A DNA stretch of 64,000 nucleotides from contig NZ_QOZG01000002.1 of NCBI RefSeq assembly GCF_003335045.1, positions 124,001 through 188,000 of the forward strand. The letters are read 5' to 3'. The position numbers were made by a program, and so were the translations under genes. The notes under the pieces were generated by a model. That model was not told the origin of the DNA. It saw nothing but the letters and a program-made list of their open reading frames with translations, and made no database searches. The first letter of the stretch is position 1. Every line of letters begins with the position of its first letter. Origin of the DNA: Paramesorhizobium salinisoli. GTDB lineage: Bacteria > Pseudomonadota > Alphaproteobacteria > Rhizobiales > Rhizobiaceae. Below, in pieces: positions 19,090 to 28,320 of this stretch.

Positions 19090-19562
19090 ATCTTCGTTTC
19101 CAGTTTTGATCTCCGGAAGGATCCTGCTTCCCCCTCCCAAGCCCCTTGAGAGAGATTTGCAGACATAGGAGAGCACAGCGCCAGCCAAAGCTGTCATTTT
19201 TCAACATCGATGCCATCATCGAAACGTAAATTATCGTTTGCCGGCAGGGGAATAGCTCCCGGCAACTTCAGCATTTACGCCCTTATGCCGCATACCGAAA
19301 TCAATTCTGGAATGCAAGCGCGCCTCCCAATTTATTTGGAGGCGGGAGAATATTTCTGCGCCCTCGCAATCAGGGTTAACGAGTTGTTTACCACGTTTTG
19401 ACAATGGTGCTTGGGTCGGTGATCCGTGTTGAAGATTCTTTAGTTTTTCACGGAAGTCCGGCTTGGTCGCGGAAGAATCGCGCGGCCCGGCGGACCATCC
19501 GGCAGGCAGGTTCCGGCACGCTCCCAACAGGGGCATTGAAAGTTTGCAAAGCGGGCAGTTTG
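19090..19562. promoter_or_regulatory. podJ upstream region with CtrA-like box and two GANTC sites
   Basis: TTAA (19376-19379), seven bases, then TTTA (19387-19390) is a one-mismatch match to the CtrA half-site pair TTAA-N7-TTAA. GANTC sites lie at 19434-19438 (GATTC) and 19475-19479 (GAATC). All are within 190 bases of the podJ start. In Caulobacter, podJ is cell-cycle controlled and is a known GcrA target. The rest of this 473-base gap shows no gene. Confidence 0.45.
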
Positions 19563-22500
19563 ATGAAGAACCAGCGTTCCCCTCTCGAAGACCTCAACGC
19601 GCAGCGCGTGCGCCGGATGGCTTCGCCACTGGATGACCTGAACAAAACGCTTGAAGAACTGGAGAACAGGCTGCAGGGCCTCGGCGCGCCCCGGATATCG
19701 CGCACGCCCGTTCCCTTCAGCGATGAAGCCGTTGCCGATTACGGTTCAATATACAGGTCCGAACGCGAAAATGGCAGGGATAATGGCGCCGGGCTCTCGA
19801 CCATTGCCGAGGAACTGAAGCAGCTTCGCGGCGAACTGCGCCAAGAAATGTCCTCGACCATGCGTCGGGAATTTGAATTGATCAACCGCGACATGGAGCG
19901 GCTGCGCCAGTCTGCTCTCCAGGAAGGGTATTCCGCACATTTGGGAGAAGAGCTCGCGCGTATATCCGAAAGCGTACGCATCCTTTCGGAGCGCACCGAC
20001 AGCGGAACCGCGCAGGAATTGCGCCGGGAACTCGAAGAGCTGAAACGCACGGTGCAGACGCTGGCGCGCGAGGAATCGGTTCGCCGTCTCAGCCATCGCT
20101 GGGACTCATTCGATGAGCGCTTTGACGCGTTCGAGCAGCGCCAGATTTCGACTCCTCCACAATTCATGAAGCAGGTGGACAAGCGGCTGGATGAAATCAG
20201 CCGGGCGATTCTGTCCTCCAGTGTCGCGCGCAGGCCTGACCAGGAAGACGTGAAGCGGCTGGAGCGCATCGAGGCGCGACTTACGAGCCTCGCCGGCCAA
20301 ATTGAAGCCGCTCCGCAGGACGATGTCTCCGATACGCTCTTACGGCGCATGACGGAACTGTCGCAAAGAGTCGACGCGCTGGCCGAGCGCAGCGCCCTGC
20401 CCGATCGCACCATCGAGCGTCTCGTCGAGCAGATGAATGCGCTCGCCGATCATGTGGAAAAGACGACGCGAAATAGTTCGGGCACCGATTACCACGATCT
20501 GGAAGACCGGTTGAGCTTCATCGCGCGCAAGCTGGAAGACGCGGAACAGCGGGCTGCGATGCCCGATCCGATCTTCATCCGCGAAATCGACCGCCGTTTC
20601 GAGGAACTGGCGCAGCGTCTCGATGACCATTATGCCGCAAGCAGCGTCTATGACGTGCGGCTGATCGAAAATCTCGAAGGCCGGATCGAGGATCTCTCCC
20701 AGCAGCTTTCGGTCAACGCAGCGCAGGCGAGCGCCCATTCAGGCTTTCCCGGACACGAAATTTTCCGCAATCTCGAGGTGCAGGTCGCGGAGATCGCCCG
20801 TCATCTGTCCCAGCCGGCGCCCCGGGCACCGGACCTCGAAGACATCAAGCCGCGGCTCGATTCCATCGAGAAATCGCTGAAATCCAACCGCGAGACCATG
20901 CTCGACGCGGCGCGGCAGGCGGCGGAAGACGCGATCCGGCATGTGATGAAGAATGGTTCAGCCGGCGATGCAGCGATAGCGCATCAGCTGGCCCACGATT
21001 TGAAATCGCTCGAGAGGCTGGCCCGCGGATCCGACGAACGCAGCGCCAGAACGTTCGAGACCATCCACGATACGTTGATGAAGATCGTCGACAGACTTGG
21101 AAAGCTGGAACAGGAAGTCTCGAAGCCGGGCAAGGCCGCAGGCAAGAGTGTCATCGCCACGGCTCCTTCCCTGGATTTCGAAGCCGGGCGGGATATGGCG
21201 CAAGCTTCACCGCGCTCACCGGCAGCGGCAGCCGCCGAAGCCGCGCTTGCCGCCATCAAGAGCGACGGGCGGACTTCCCCTGGAACACCCGACGAGCGCG
21301 AGAGGAAGAAATCCTCGATGTTCGGCGGCCTGGCAAAGGCCGTCAAAGGACGGGGCAAGGGTGAAAGCGCGACGGAAACTCCCCCGCGGGTATCCAAGGC
21401 GGATCCGAGCTTTGCATCCTCGTCCAAGATGGCCGAGCCGCTTGAGGTCATGGACCCGCAACTCGCCAATCAGCCGCTCGAACCCGGTTCCGGGCTGCCC
21501 GATCTCAATACGATCATGAAGCGGGTGCGCGACGAGCGCCGGGAGCGTGGCAACGAGCCGGCGAGCGACGTCGGCAAGGCTGATTTCATCGTCGCCGCGC
21601 GCCGGGCCGCACAGGCTGCCGCCGCCGAATCCGAGCGCCTGAAAAAAACCGTGGAAAAGCCGGGCGCAAAGAAACGCTCGGCTCTCGGAGGCATGATCCA
21701 CCGCCAGCGCAAGCCGATCCTGATGGCGATCGGCGCGATCATGATCGCCATGGCTGGCCTGCAGATCGGCACGGCCTTCCTTTCCCAGGAGGATGGCGAG
21801 AACGTTTTCGGCAAGACTTCCGATATGAGCGACGCGCCCCTCGCGGCGCCAGGGATCGATACCAACAGCACAGCCGCCGTACCCCAGGTCGATGCCGACC
21901 CATCGCAGCCCGTGCAGGCTCCCAAAGCGGACATGCAGACCGCCACGCCGCCCGCCGAACAGCCTATTGCTGCGCCGGCCGCTCCGGATGCGATTTCGCC
22001 TGAAAGCAGGGTCGAGGCTCCGGCGCCTGCGGATAATGCTGCGTCCACGCAGCCATCAGGCCCGCAGACGGATGCGAACGCGCCGGCAAAGGCGGCTGAG
22101 GACAAGACGCCGCCCGCCATTCCCGCCATCCCTGATGAGGCGGGTCCGACGGCGCTACGCGAGGCTGCGGCCAAGGGCGATCCGAAGGCGCTTTTCGAGA
22201 TCGGCAACCGTTATACGGACGGACGCGGCGTGCAAAGCGATTACGCCAAGGCGGCGCAATGGTACGAACTATCGGCTGCGATGGGCTTTGCCCCGGCGGA
22301 ATACCGCCTCGGCAATTTCAACGAGAAGGGCCTCGGCATGCCGCGCGACACGGCGAAGGCCAAGACCTGGTACCAGCTTGCCGCCCAGCAGGGCAACGCA
22401 AGCGCCATGCACAATCTCGCCGTGCTCTTCGCCATGGGGCCGGACGGTGCCCCGGACAATGATTCCGCCGCGCGGTGGTTCGGCAAGGCGGCGGAACTCG

Positions 22501-23003
22501 GCGTGAAGGACAGCCAGTTCAATCTCGGCATCCTTGCCGCCAAGGGTCTCGGCATGCCGCAGAACCTCGAGGAGAGCTACAAATGGTTCGCGCTTGCCGC
22601 CAAGGCGGGCGACAAGGATGCGGAACAGAAGCGCGAGGCGGTGGCCAAGGTCCTGAAGCCGGAGCAACTCGAGCGCGCCAAATCGGCGGTGGAGCTGTGG
22701 AAGGCGAAGCAGCTCGACGAGGCAGCGAATTCTGTCGATGTGCCCGACGCATGGCAGGCAGAAAAGCTCACAACCACCAGTTCTGTCGATATGAAGAAAG
22801 CCGTGCGCAACATCCAGCTCATCCTCACGAAGAGCGGCTACGACGCCGGCTCGGCGGACGGCATGATGGGCGCCAAGACCCGTGATGCCATCGCCGCCTT
22901 CCAGAAGGCCCATGGCATGAAGCCCACCGGTGAGGTCGACCAGCCATTGGTGGAAGCGCTTCTCAAGCAGAACGAACAGATTTCCATGGCAGCAAAACCA
23001 TAG
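19563..23003 (+). CDS. podJ: PodJ-like polar organizing membrane protein
   Basis: Large (1146-residue) protein with the PodJ layout. Residues ~1-600 are a charged, heptad-rich coiled-coil cytoplasmic region. Then come a flexible stretch and one membrane segment at about 717-737 (ILMAIGAIMIAMAGLQIG), a Pro/Ala/Gln-rich periplasmic linker (about 750-855), Sel1-like repeats (about 859-1026, e.g. GNRYTDGRGVQSDYAKAAQWY and the RLGNFNEKGLGM block) and a C-terminal peptidoglycan-binding domain (about 1075-1142). PodJ directs pole-specific assembly in Caulobacter and growth-pole transition in Agrobacterium. I chose ATG 19563 (MKNQRSPLEDLN); the frame also extends to 19398 without a clear ribosome binding site. 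Upstream CtrA-like and GANTC sites fit cell-cycle control. The role in this organism is inferred from architecture. Confidence 0.85.
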   Translation: MKNQRSPLEDLNAQRVRRMASPLDDLNKTLEELENRLQGLGAPRISRTPVPFSDEAVADYGSIYRSERENGRDNGAGLSTIAEELKQLRGELRQEMSSTMRREFELINRDMERLRQSALQEGYSAHLGEELARISESVRILSERTDSGTAQELRRELEELKRTVQTLAREESVRRLSHRWDSFDERFDAFEQRQISTPPQFMKQVDKRLDEISRAILSSSVARRPDQEDVKRLERIEARLTSLAGQIEAAPQDDVSDTLLRRMTELSQRVDALAERSALPDRTIERLVEQMNALADHVEKTTRNSSGTDYHDLEDRLSFIARKLEDAEQRAAMPDPIFIREIDRRFEELAQRLDDHYAASSVYDVRLIENLEGRIEDLSQQLSVNAAQASAHSGFPGHEIFRNLEVQVAEIARHLSQPAPRAPDLEDIKPRLDSIEKSLKSNRETMLDAARQAAEDAIRHVMKNGSAGDAAIAHQLAHDLKSLERLARGSDERSARTFETIHDTLMKIVDRLGKLEQEVSKPGKAAGKSVIATAPSLDFEAGRDMAQASPRSPAAAAAEAALAAIKSDGRTSPGTPDERERKKSSMFGGLAKAVKGRGKGESATETPPRVSKADPSFASSSKMAEPLEVMDPQLANQPLEPGSGLPDLNTIMKRVRDERRERGNEPASDVGKADFIVAARRAAQAAAAESERLKKTVEKPGAKKRSALGGMIHRQRKPILMAIGAIMIAMAGLQIGTAFLSQEDGENVFGKTSDMSDAPLAAPGIDTNSTAAVPQVDADPSQPVQAPKADMQTATPPAEQPIAAPAAPDAISPESRVEAPAPADNAASTQPSGPQTDANAPAKAAEDKTPPAIPAIPDEAGPTALREAAAKGDPKALFEIGNRYTDGRGVQSDYAKAAQWYELSAAMGFAPAEYRLGNFNEKGLGMPRDTAKAKTWYQLAAQQGNASAMHNLAVLFAMGPDGAPDNDSAARWFGKAAELGVKDSQFNLGILAAKGLGMPQNLEESYKWFALAAKAGDKDAEQKREAVAKVLKPEQLERAKSAVELWKAKQLDEAANSVDVPDAWQAEKLTTTSSVDMKKAVRNIQLILTKSGYDAGSADGMMGAKTRDAIAAFQKAHGMKPTGEVDQPLVEALLKQNEQISMAAKP

Positions 23004-23129
23004 GACAAAACCAAGAGGGCGGGCCGCACGGAACCGCCATCTTTCGGGCGTCATTCTACGCATAACCATTTCCTTAATCCTGGCCGCAATCCGGGTTTGA
23101 CTTCGCGTCTGCGAGGGCGCAAGAACCTT

Positions 23130-24113
23130 ATGGTTTTCAGTGCTGCCGGAGCTCCGGCGGATCGCGTTTCGCTTGCTTCACCGGGATCGGAATTGGGTAT
23201 CTATCTCCCCATCGCGGAACTATCGGTCAACATGCTGGTCATCCTCGGCATGGGGGCGGCGGTCGGCTTTCTCTCGGGCATGTTCGGCGTCAGCGGCGGC
23301 TTTCTGATCACGCCCCTTTTGATCTTCTACAATATCCCGCCGGCGGTCGCCGTCGCGACGGGCGTCAATCAGGTGATCGCCTCATCGGTTTCCGGCGCGC
23401 TCGCGCACTTCAAGCGGCGCACGCTCGACATGAAGCTCGGCCTCCTGCTGGTGGCGGGCGGCCTCATGGGATCGCTGATCGGCATTTATCTTTTCTCCGT
23501 TCTGCGCGAACTCGGTCAGCTCGACCTGATCGTTTCGTTGCTCTATGTGCTGCTGCTCGGCACGGTTGGCATATTGATGCTGATCGAGAGCTGGCGTGCG
23601 CTGCAGCGGGTGCGCCGTGGTCAGGCGGTCAACCTCAAACGCCCGGGCCAGCACAATTGGATCCACCGCCTGCCGCTGAAGATGCGTTTTCGCGCCTCGA
23701 AGATATATGTCAGCGTCATCCCAGTGCTTGGCATCGGCTTTTTCATCGGCATTCTCGCCGCGATCATGGGCGTTGGCGGCGGCTTCATCATGGTGCCGGC
23801 GCTGATCTATCTGCTGCGCGTGCCAACCAATGTCGTCATAGGCACGTCGCTGTTCCAGGTCACCTTTGTCACGGCCTTCGCAACGGTCATGCAGGCGATG
23901 ACCAACCATTCGGTTGATATCGTACTTGCCATGCTCTTGATGACCGGCGGCGTGATCGGCGCGCAATATGGCGCGCGGGCCGGCCAGAAGCTGCGCGGCG
24001 AACAGCTCCGGCTGCTCCTGGCGCTTCTCGTGCTCGCCGTCGCGCTTCGTCTCGCCTTCGGCCTGTTCATCAGGCCCGACAGTCTTTTTTCGATCGCCAT
24101 AGCGGATGGGTGA
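23130..24113 (+). CDS. TauE/SafE-family membrane permease
   Basis: Integral membrane protein of 327 residues with two homologous halves and about eight hydrophobic segments. It carries the family GMFGVSGGFLITPLLIF motif in the first half and IMGVGGGFIMVPALIYLL in the second. TauE/SafE proteins are proposed exporters of sulfite, sulfoacetate or related anions; the substrate here is unknown. The frame opens at a TTG at 23097. ATG 23130 (MVFSAAGAPAD) is chosen, although neither start has a strong ribosome binding site. It overlaps the next gene by 4 bases (GTGA), so the two are almost certainly translated together. Confidence 0.88.
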   Translation: MVFSAAGAPADRVSLASPGSELGIYLPIAELSVNMLVILGMGAAVGFLSGMFGVSGGFLITPLLIFYNIPPAVAVATGVNQVIASSVSGALAHFKRRTLDMKLGLLLVAGGLMGSLIGIYLFSVLRELGQLDLIVSLLYVLLLGTVGILMLIESWRALQRVRRGQAVNLKRPGQHNWIHRLPLKMRFRASKIYVSVIPVLGIGFFIGILAAIMGVGGGFIMVPALIYLLRVPTNVVIGTSLFQVTFVTAFATVMQAMTNHSVDIVLAMLLMTGGVIGAQYGARAGQKLRGEQLRLLLALLVLAVALRLAFGLFIRPDSLFSIAIADG

Positions 24114-24967
24114 CAGTCATGACCCCACGCCGCCTCCCCGGACGCATCTCCGCCCCGCTTTTCTACGCCATCCTCACTGCAGGCCTGATTGGCGCTGCAT
24201 CACCCGCCTTGTCGCAAAGGACGCAGCCGGAACAGACGGGTGAGCCCTCGATTGCCCCTGCGGAATCGATCGAGATCGGCCTTTCCACCGAAACCATCGC
24301 CATCACATCGAATTTCCGGGGAACGGACCTCACCATTTTCGGCGCGCTCGACAATGCCGATCCGCTGATCAGGCGGCAGGGGCGCTATGACATCATTGTC
24401 GTGCTCCAGGGACCAGAGCGCGATCTCGTGGTGCGCCGGAAGGCGCGCTATCTCGGCGTCTGGGTCAATGCGGAATCCCAAACCTTTCTCGACGTACCGC
24501 TTTCCTATTCGCTGGCCTCTACCCGCAATCTCCAGGATATTGCGGAACCGAAAGTCTACCGCCAGCTTTCGATCGGTGTCGATAATTTCCATTTGGCACC
24601 GAAGTCCAACGACAATCCCAACGGGGATGTCCAGAAATTCAGCCGGGAGTTGCGGGAAATCAAGACGCGCCAAGGGCTCTACAGCCAACGTATCGGCGAC
24701 GTAGCCTTCATCTCGCCGACATTGTTCCGCGCGACGCTGTCACTGCCGACCAACGTGCCGGTGGGACGCCACAGGGCACGGGCGCTGTTGTTCCGCAACG
24801 GAACTTTCGTCCGCGAAGCGGATGCTACGCTGCATATCGTCAAGGCCGGCCTCGAATATCGTATCTACGAGGCGGCGCAAAACCAGAGTTTCCTCTACGG
24901 CCTGTTCGCCGTTTTTCTCGCCGTCCTGACCGGCTGGTTCGGCAGGCTCCTGTTCCGCAAGGATTAG
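24110..24967 (+). CDS. TIGR02186-family membrane-anchored protein
   Basis: Conserved alphaproteobacterial protein of 285 residues, recognised as TIGR02186. An N-terminal signal segment (ISAPLFYAILTAGLIGAASP, cleavable near ALSQ) precedes a periplasmic beta-rich domain. A C-terminal membrane helix (LYGLFAVFLAVLTGWFGRLL) is followed by a short basic tail, so the bulk is outside the membrane. The family regularly pairs with TauE/SafE permeases, as here, and may be an accessory subunit; its biochemistry is not known. The start is GTG 24110, overlapping the permease stop; ATG 24119 is an alternative. Its stop codon shares two bases with the convergent pdeM stop. Confidence 0.82.
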   Translation: MTVMTPRRLPGRISAPLFYAILTAGLIGAASPALSQRTQPEQTGEPSIAPAESIEIGLSTETIAITSNFRGTDLTIFGALDNADPLIRRQGRYDIIVVLQGPERDLVVRRKARYLGVWVNAESQTFLDVPLSYSLASTRNLQDIAEPKVYRQLSIGVDNFHLAPKSNDNPNGDVQKFSRELREIKTRQGLYSQRIGDVAFISPTLFRATLSLPTNVPVGRHRARALLFRNGTFVREADATLHIVKAGLEYRIYEAAQNQSFLYGLFAVFLAVLTGWFGRLLFRKD

Positions 24968-25692
24968 CCGGGAAAGAGAACCGAGCGGCCTACGGGATAG
25001 ACACGATTGGCGCCAAGCATGAAGGCCAGGAGCCGATCCTCGGCAAAAAGGCCTCGGAAAGCCCGATCGAGCACGTTGAGCGCGCCGGTATAGGCGCCGA
25101 AGGCGGGCATGATCAGCCTTTCGCCGTCGCTGGCGAAACAGGGCCGGCGCACGGAGCGCCCGCGACGGACAATCTTGGCCGCCGGGTGCAAATGGCCTGC
25201 AATTTCACCCGGGGCACTGCCCGACTGCGGCTCATGGCGGAAGATAAGGGGTCCAATTGCCAATTCGTCCGCAACATCGCCGGGCAAGCCAACCGGCCTT
25301 TCCGGATCGTGGTTTCCGGTGATCCATACCCATTCACGCCCGGACATCAGCTCATGAAGGCGTGATACATAGGGCGCGGGCAAGCGGGCGGAGGCATGTC
25401 CGTCATGGAAGCTATCGCCAAGGCTCACAATCAGCGCCGGATTATGGCGCGCGATGACGGCTGCAAGCAGTTCGAGCGTCGCGGCGGTGTCGTAGGGGGG
25501 CAGCATCATGCCGCGCCGGGCGAAGGACGAGCCCTTTTCCAGATGCAGGTCGGAGACGACAAGCAGCCGCATCTGCGGGAGGTAGAGCGCACCCGCCGGA
25601 TCGCAAACGGCCTCGACGCCCGCGATAACTGCATTAGCCGCGCCGAGATTCGCCCCCAGCCGGTGTTCTCCCGCGTGCATCGCTATGGTCAT
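24964..25692 (-). CDS. pdeM: Ligase-associated DNA damage response endonuclease PdeM
   Basis: Calcineurin-like metallophosphoesterase of 242 residues. The dinuclear metal site shows in VVSDLHLEKG (about 45-54), LGDSFHDGH (about 91-99), ITGNHDPE (about 123-130) and the late histidines of AGHLHPAAK. The family occurs almost only beside a ligase-associated Lhr-type helicase, exonuclease and ATP-dependent ligase, exactly the set in this region, and is proposed to process damaged DNA. The start overlaps the helicase stop by 4 bases, so they are co-translated. Confidence 0.9.
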   Translation of the reverse strand: MTIAMHAGEHRLGANLGAANAVIAGVEAVCDPAGALYLPQMRLLVVSDLHLEKGSSFARRGMMLPPYDTAATLELLAAVIARHNPALIVSLGDSFHDGHASARLPAPYVSRLHELMSGREWVWITGNHDPERPVGLPGDVADELAIGPLIFRHEPQSGSAPGEIAGHLHPAAKIVRRGRSVRRPCFASDGERLIMPAFGAYTGALNVLDRAFRGLFAEDRLLAFMLGANRVYPVGRSVLFPG

Positions 25693-28217
25693 CTCACTTC
25701 CATTATTTCACGGATCAGCTCGTCGGCGGCTTCGGCCAGGAGCACGTCATTGGCTTCGCCCGCCACAGATTCCTTGCCGATCTCCAGCATCACCGGCAGC
25801 GCCAGAGGCGATATCTGCTCCAGACGTTCGTGCACGATTCGGCCCTTGATCCGCGAGAGCATATCGCTAAGGCGGCGAATGTCGAGAAGACCGGTCGCGG
25901 CATCGGCGCGCGTCGCCTGCAAAAGGATATGGCCCGGCTCGTGGGTGCGCAGCACATCATAGATCAAGTCGGTCGAAACCGTCACCTGCCGGCCGGTCTT
26001 TTCCTGTCCAGGATGACGCCGCTCGATCAACCCCGAGATGACAGCGCAATTGCGGAAGGTACGCTTGAGGAGATAGCTTTCATCAAGCCAAGCCTCCAGA
26101 TCGTCGCCCAGCATATCCTCATCGAACAGTTGCCCAAGCGGCAGTTCGCCGCTGCGGAACATGGCGCCCAAATCGCGCAAGGCCCAGACGCCGATGGAAT
26201 AATCCGTGGCGACGAAGCCGAGTGGCCGCGCCTTTGCCCGCTCCAGCCGCCGCGTCAGCAGCATGCCGAGCGTCTGATGGGCAAGCCGGCCCTCGAAGGG
26301 ATAGGCCACCATGTAATAACGGCTGCCACGCGGGAAGGTCTCGACCAGAAGTTCGCCCGCCTTGGGCAGCACTGATTTCTGCCGTTGGACCTCGAGCCAT
26401 TCGCCGACCTGATCCGGTAATGCGCTCCAGCGTGCGGGGTCGGCCAGCATGGCGCGGACCTCGCCGGCGAGATAGGTGGAAAGCGGAAACTTGCCGCCGG
26501 CATAGACCGGAATCTTGGCATCCTGTCCGGCGGCGTCGGAGGCGATGCATTCATTTTCGCGGATGCCCTCGAAGCGCAGCACCTTGCCGGCGAAGAGGAA
26601 CGTATCGCCCGGCGCCATGGTTTCGAGGAAATATTCCTCGATCTTACCAAGGATACGGCCGCCATAGGCTTTTCCGCGCCCGCTTCTCGTCAGCCGGACG
26701 TTCAGTTCCGGCGCTTCGACGATCGTGCCTATGTTGAGCCGGTATTGCTGCGCGATGCGTGGATGGCTGACGCGCCATGTGCCGTCGGCGGTCTTGCGGA
26801 TCTTGGCGAAGCGCTCATAGCTTTTCAGCGCATAGCCGCCTGTCGCCACGAATTCGAGGATATGATCGAAGGTCTCGCGCGGCAGGTCGGCATAAGGGGC
26901 GGCGGTGCGGATTTCCCGATAGAGCTGATCGGCATTGAACGGCGCGGCGCAGGCCATGCCCAGCATATGCTGGGCCAGCACATCGAGCGCACCGTCGATG
27001 AGCGGCGGCGTGTCCTGCGCACCCAGATAATTTGCATCGAGCGCGGCCTGGCACTCCATCACCTCGAAGCGGTTGGCCGGGACAAGGATGGCGCGGCTCG
27101 GCTCGTCCATGCGGTGGTTGGCGCGACCTATGCGCTGGGCGAGCCGGCTTGCCCCTTTCGGCGCGCCGACATGGATCACTAGATCGACATCGCCCCAGTC
27201 GATGCCGAGATCGAGCGTCGAGGTGGCGACCACGGCGCGCAGGCTATTGTCCGCCATCGCCTGTTCGACCCGGCGGCGCTGGCTGGCATCGAGCGAGCCA
27301 TGATGAAGCGCGATAGGCAGCGTATCCTCGTTGATGCGCCAGAGCTCCTGAAACAGCATTTCCGCCTGGCTGCGCGTGTTGACGAAGAGAAGCGTGGTGC
27401 GGTGGCGGCGGATTGCCTCATAGATATCGGGTAGCGCATAGCGCGCGGAATGACCGGCCCAGGGGATGCGCTCGGCTGACCGAAGAATGGAAATCTCCGG
27501 CTTGGCCCCGCCCTCGACCGTGATCAGGCCCGCCATTGGCCGCGTTTCATCCTGACCGACCAACCAGCGACGTAGTTCGTCGGGCTGCGCCACTGTCGCA
27601 GACAGGCCGATGGTCTGGATGTCGGGCTTCAACTGCCTCAGACGCGACAGCCCCAGCGACAGGAGATGGCCGCGCTTGGAAATGACCAGCGAATGAAGCT
27701 CGTCAAGCACGACATAGCGCAGGTCCGAAAAGAAGCGCTCCGCATCCTTGGACGCGAGCAGCAGGGCAAGCTGTTCCGGCGTCGTCAGCAGGATATCCGG
27801 CGGCACCAGCTTCTGGCGCTGGCGCTTATGCGCCGGCGTGTCGCCGGTGCGGGTTTCTATGGTGATGGGGAGTTGCATCTCCTCGACGGGGATGCCGAGA
27901 TTGCGGTGGATATCGACGGCAAGCGCCTTCAAGGGCGAAATATAGAGCGTGCGGATACCGCTGCGGGCCGCACCCGGCCTGTTGCGGCCGCGTTTTGTCG
28001 GGCGCGTGAGATCGACCAGCGAGGGCAGGAAACCGGCAAGCGTCTTGCCCGCGCCGGTGGGCGCGATCAAAAGCATCGAGCGGCCGCGCTCGGCCTCAGC
28101 CAGAAGCTCCAGCTGATGCGGACGCGGCTGCCATCCCTTCGCGCGGAACCACTCCAGAAACGGATCCGGCAGGGTGAATTCTATCTCGGTGGGTTCGGGC
28201 TTCGCGTTCAGGGTCAC
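25689..28217 (-). CDS. Ligase-associated DEXH-box DNA helicase (Lhr-like)
   Basis: Superfamily 2 DNA helicase of 842 residues. Motif I is APTGAGKTLAG (about residues 53-63), motif II DELH (about 173), motif III GLSATVAQ, and motif VI in the RIGRANHRMDE block. A winged-helix region and a long Lhr-specific C-terminal domain follow. The length and neighbours fit the ligase-associated DNA damage response helicase rather than full-length Lhr (about 1500 residues). It overlaps pdeM by 4 bases and follows the TPR-methyltransferase with a 103-base gap on the same strand. Confidence 0.92.
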   Translation of the reverse strand: MTLNAKPEPTEIEFTLPDPFLEWFRAKGWQPRPHQLELLAEAERGRSMLLIAPTGAGKTLAGFLPSLVDLTRPTKRGRNRPGAARSGIRTLYISPLKALAVDIHRNLGIPVEEMQLPITIETRTGDTPAHKRQRQKLVPPDILLTTPEQLALLLASKDAERFFSDLRYVVLDELHSLVISKRGHLLSLGLSRLRQLKPDIQTIGLSATVAQPDELRRWLVGQDETRPMAGLITVEGGAKPEISILRSAERIPWAGHSARYALPDIYEAIRRHRTTLLFVNTRSQAEMLFQELWRINEDTLPIALHHGSLDASQRRRVEQAMADNSLRAVVATSTLDLGIDWGDVDLVIHVGAPKGASRLAQRIGRANHRMDEPSRAILVPANRFEVMECQAALDANYLGAQDTPPLIDGALDVLAQHMLGMACAAPFNADQLYREIRTAAPYADLPRETFDHILEFVATGGYALKSYERFAKIRKTADGTWRVSHPRIAQQYRLNIGTIVEAPELNVRLTRSGRGKAYGGRILGKIEEYFLETMAPGDTFLFAGKVLRFEGIRENECIASDAAGQDAKIPVYAGGKFPLSTYLAGEVRAMLADPARWSALPDQVGEWLEVQRQKSVLPKAGELLVETFPRGSRYYMVAYPFEGRLAHQTLGMLLTRRLERAKARPLGFVATDYSIGVWALRDLGAMFRSGELPLGQLFDEDMLGDDLEAWLDESYLLKRTFRNCAVISGLIERRHPGQEKTGRQVTVSTDLIYDVLRTHEPGHILLQATRADAATGLLDIRRLSDMLSRIKGRIVHERLEQISPLALPVMLEIGKESVAGEANDVLLAEAADELIREIMEVR

Positions 28218-28320
28218 GCGGGGAAACTAATGCGCTTCCGTCTCACGGCCAAGAAGTTTGTTCACTTTTGTTCTGGTTTGCCGGAATCGCGAAGCCCGCC
28301 AGCGTTCCCCTTCACACCTT

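Noticed and set aside
19216-19243. Additional MerR operator upstream of merR (AAACG...CGTTT)
   Set aside because: The spacing and flanks do not match the two good sites, and the arms are only five bases.
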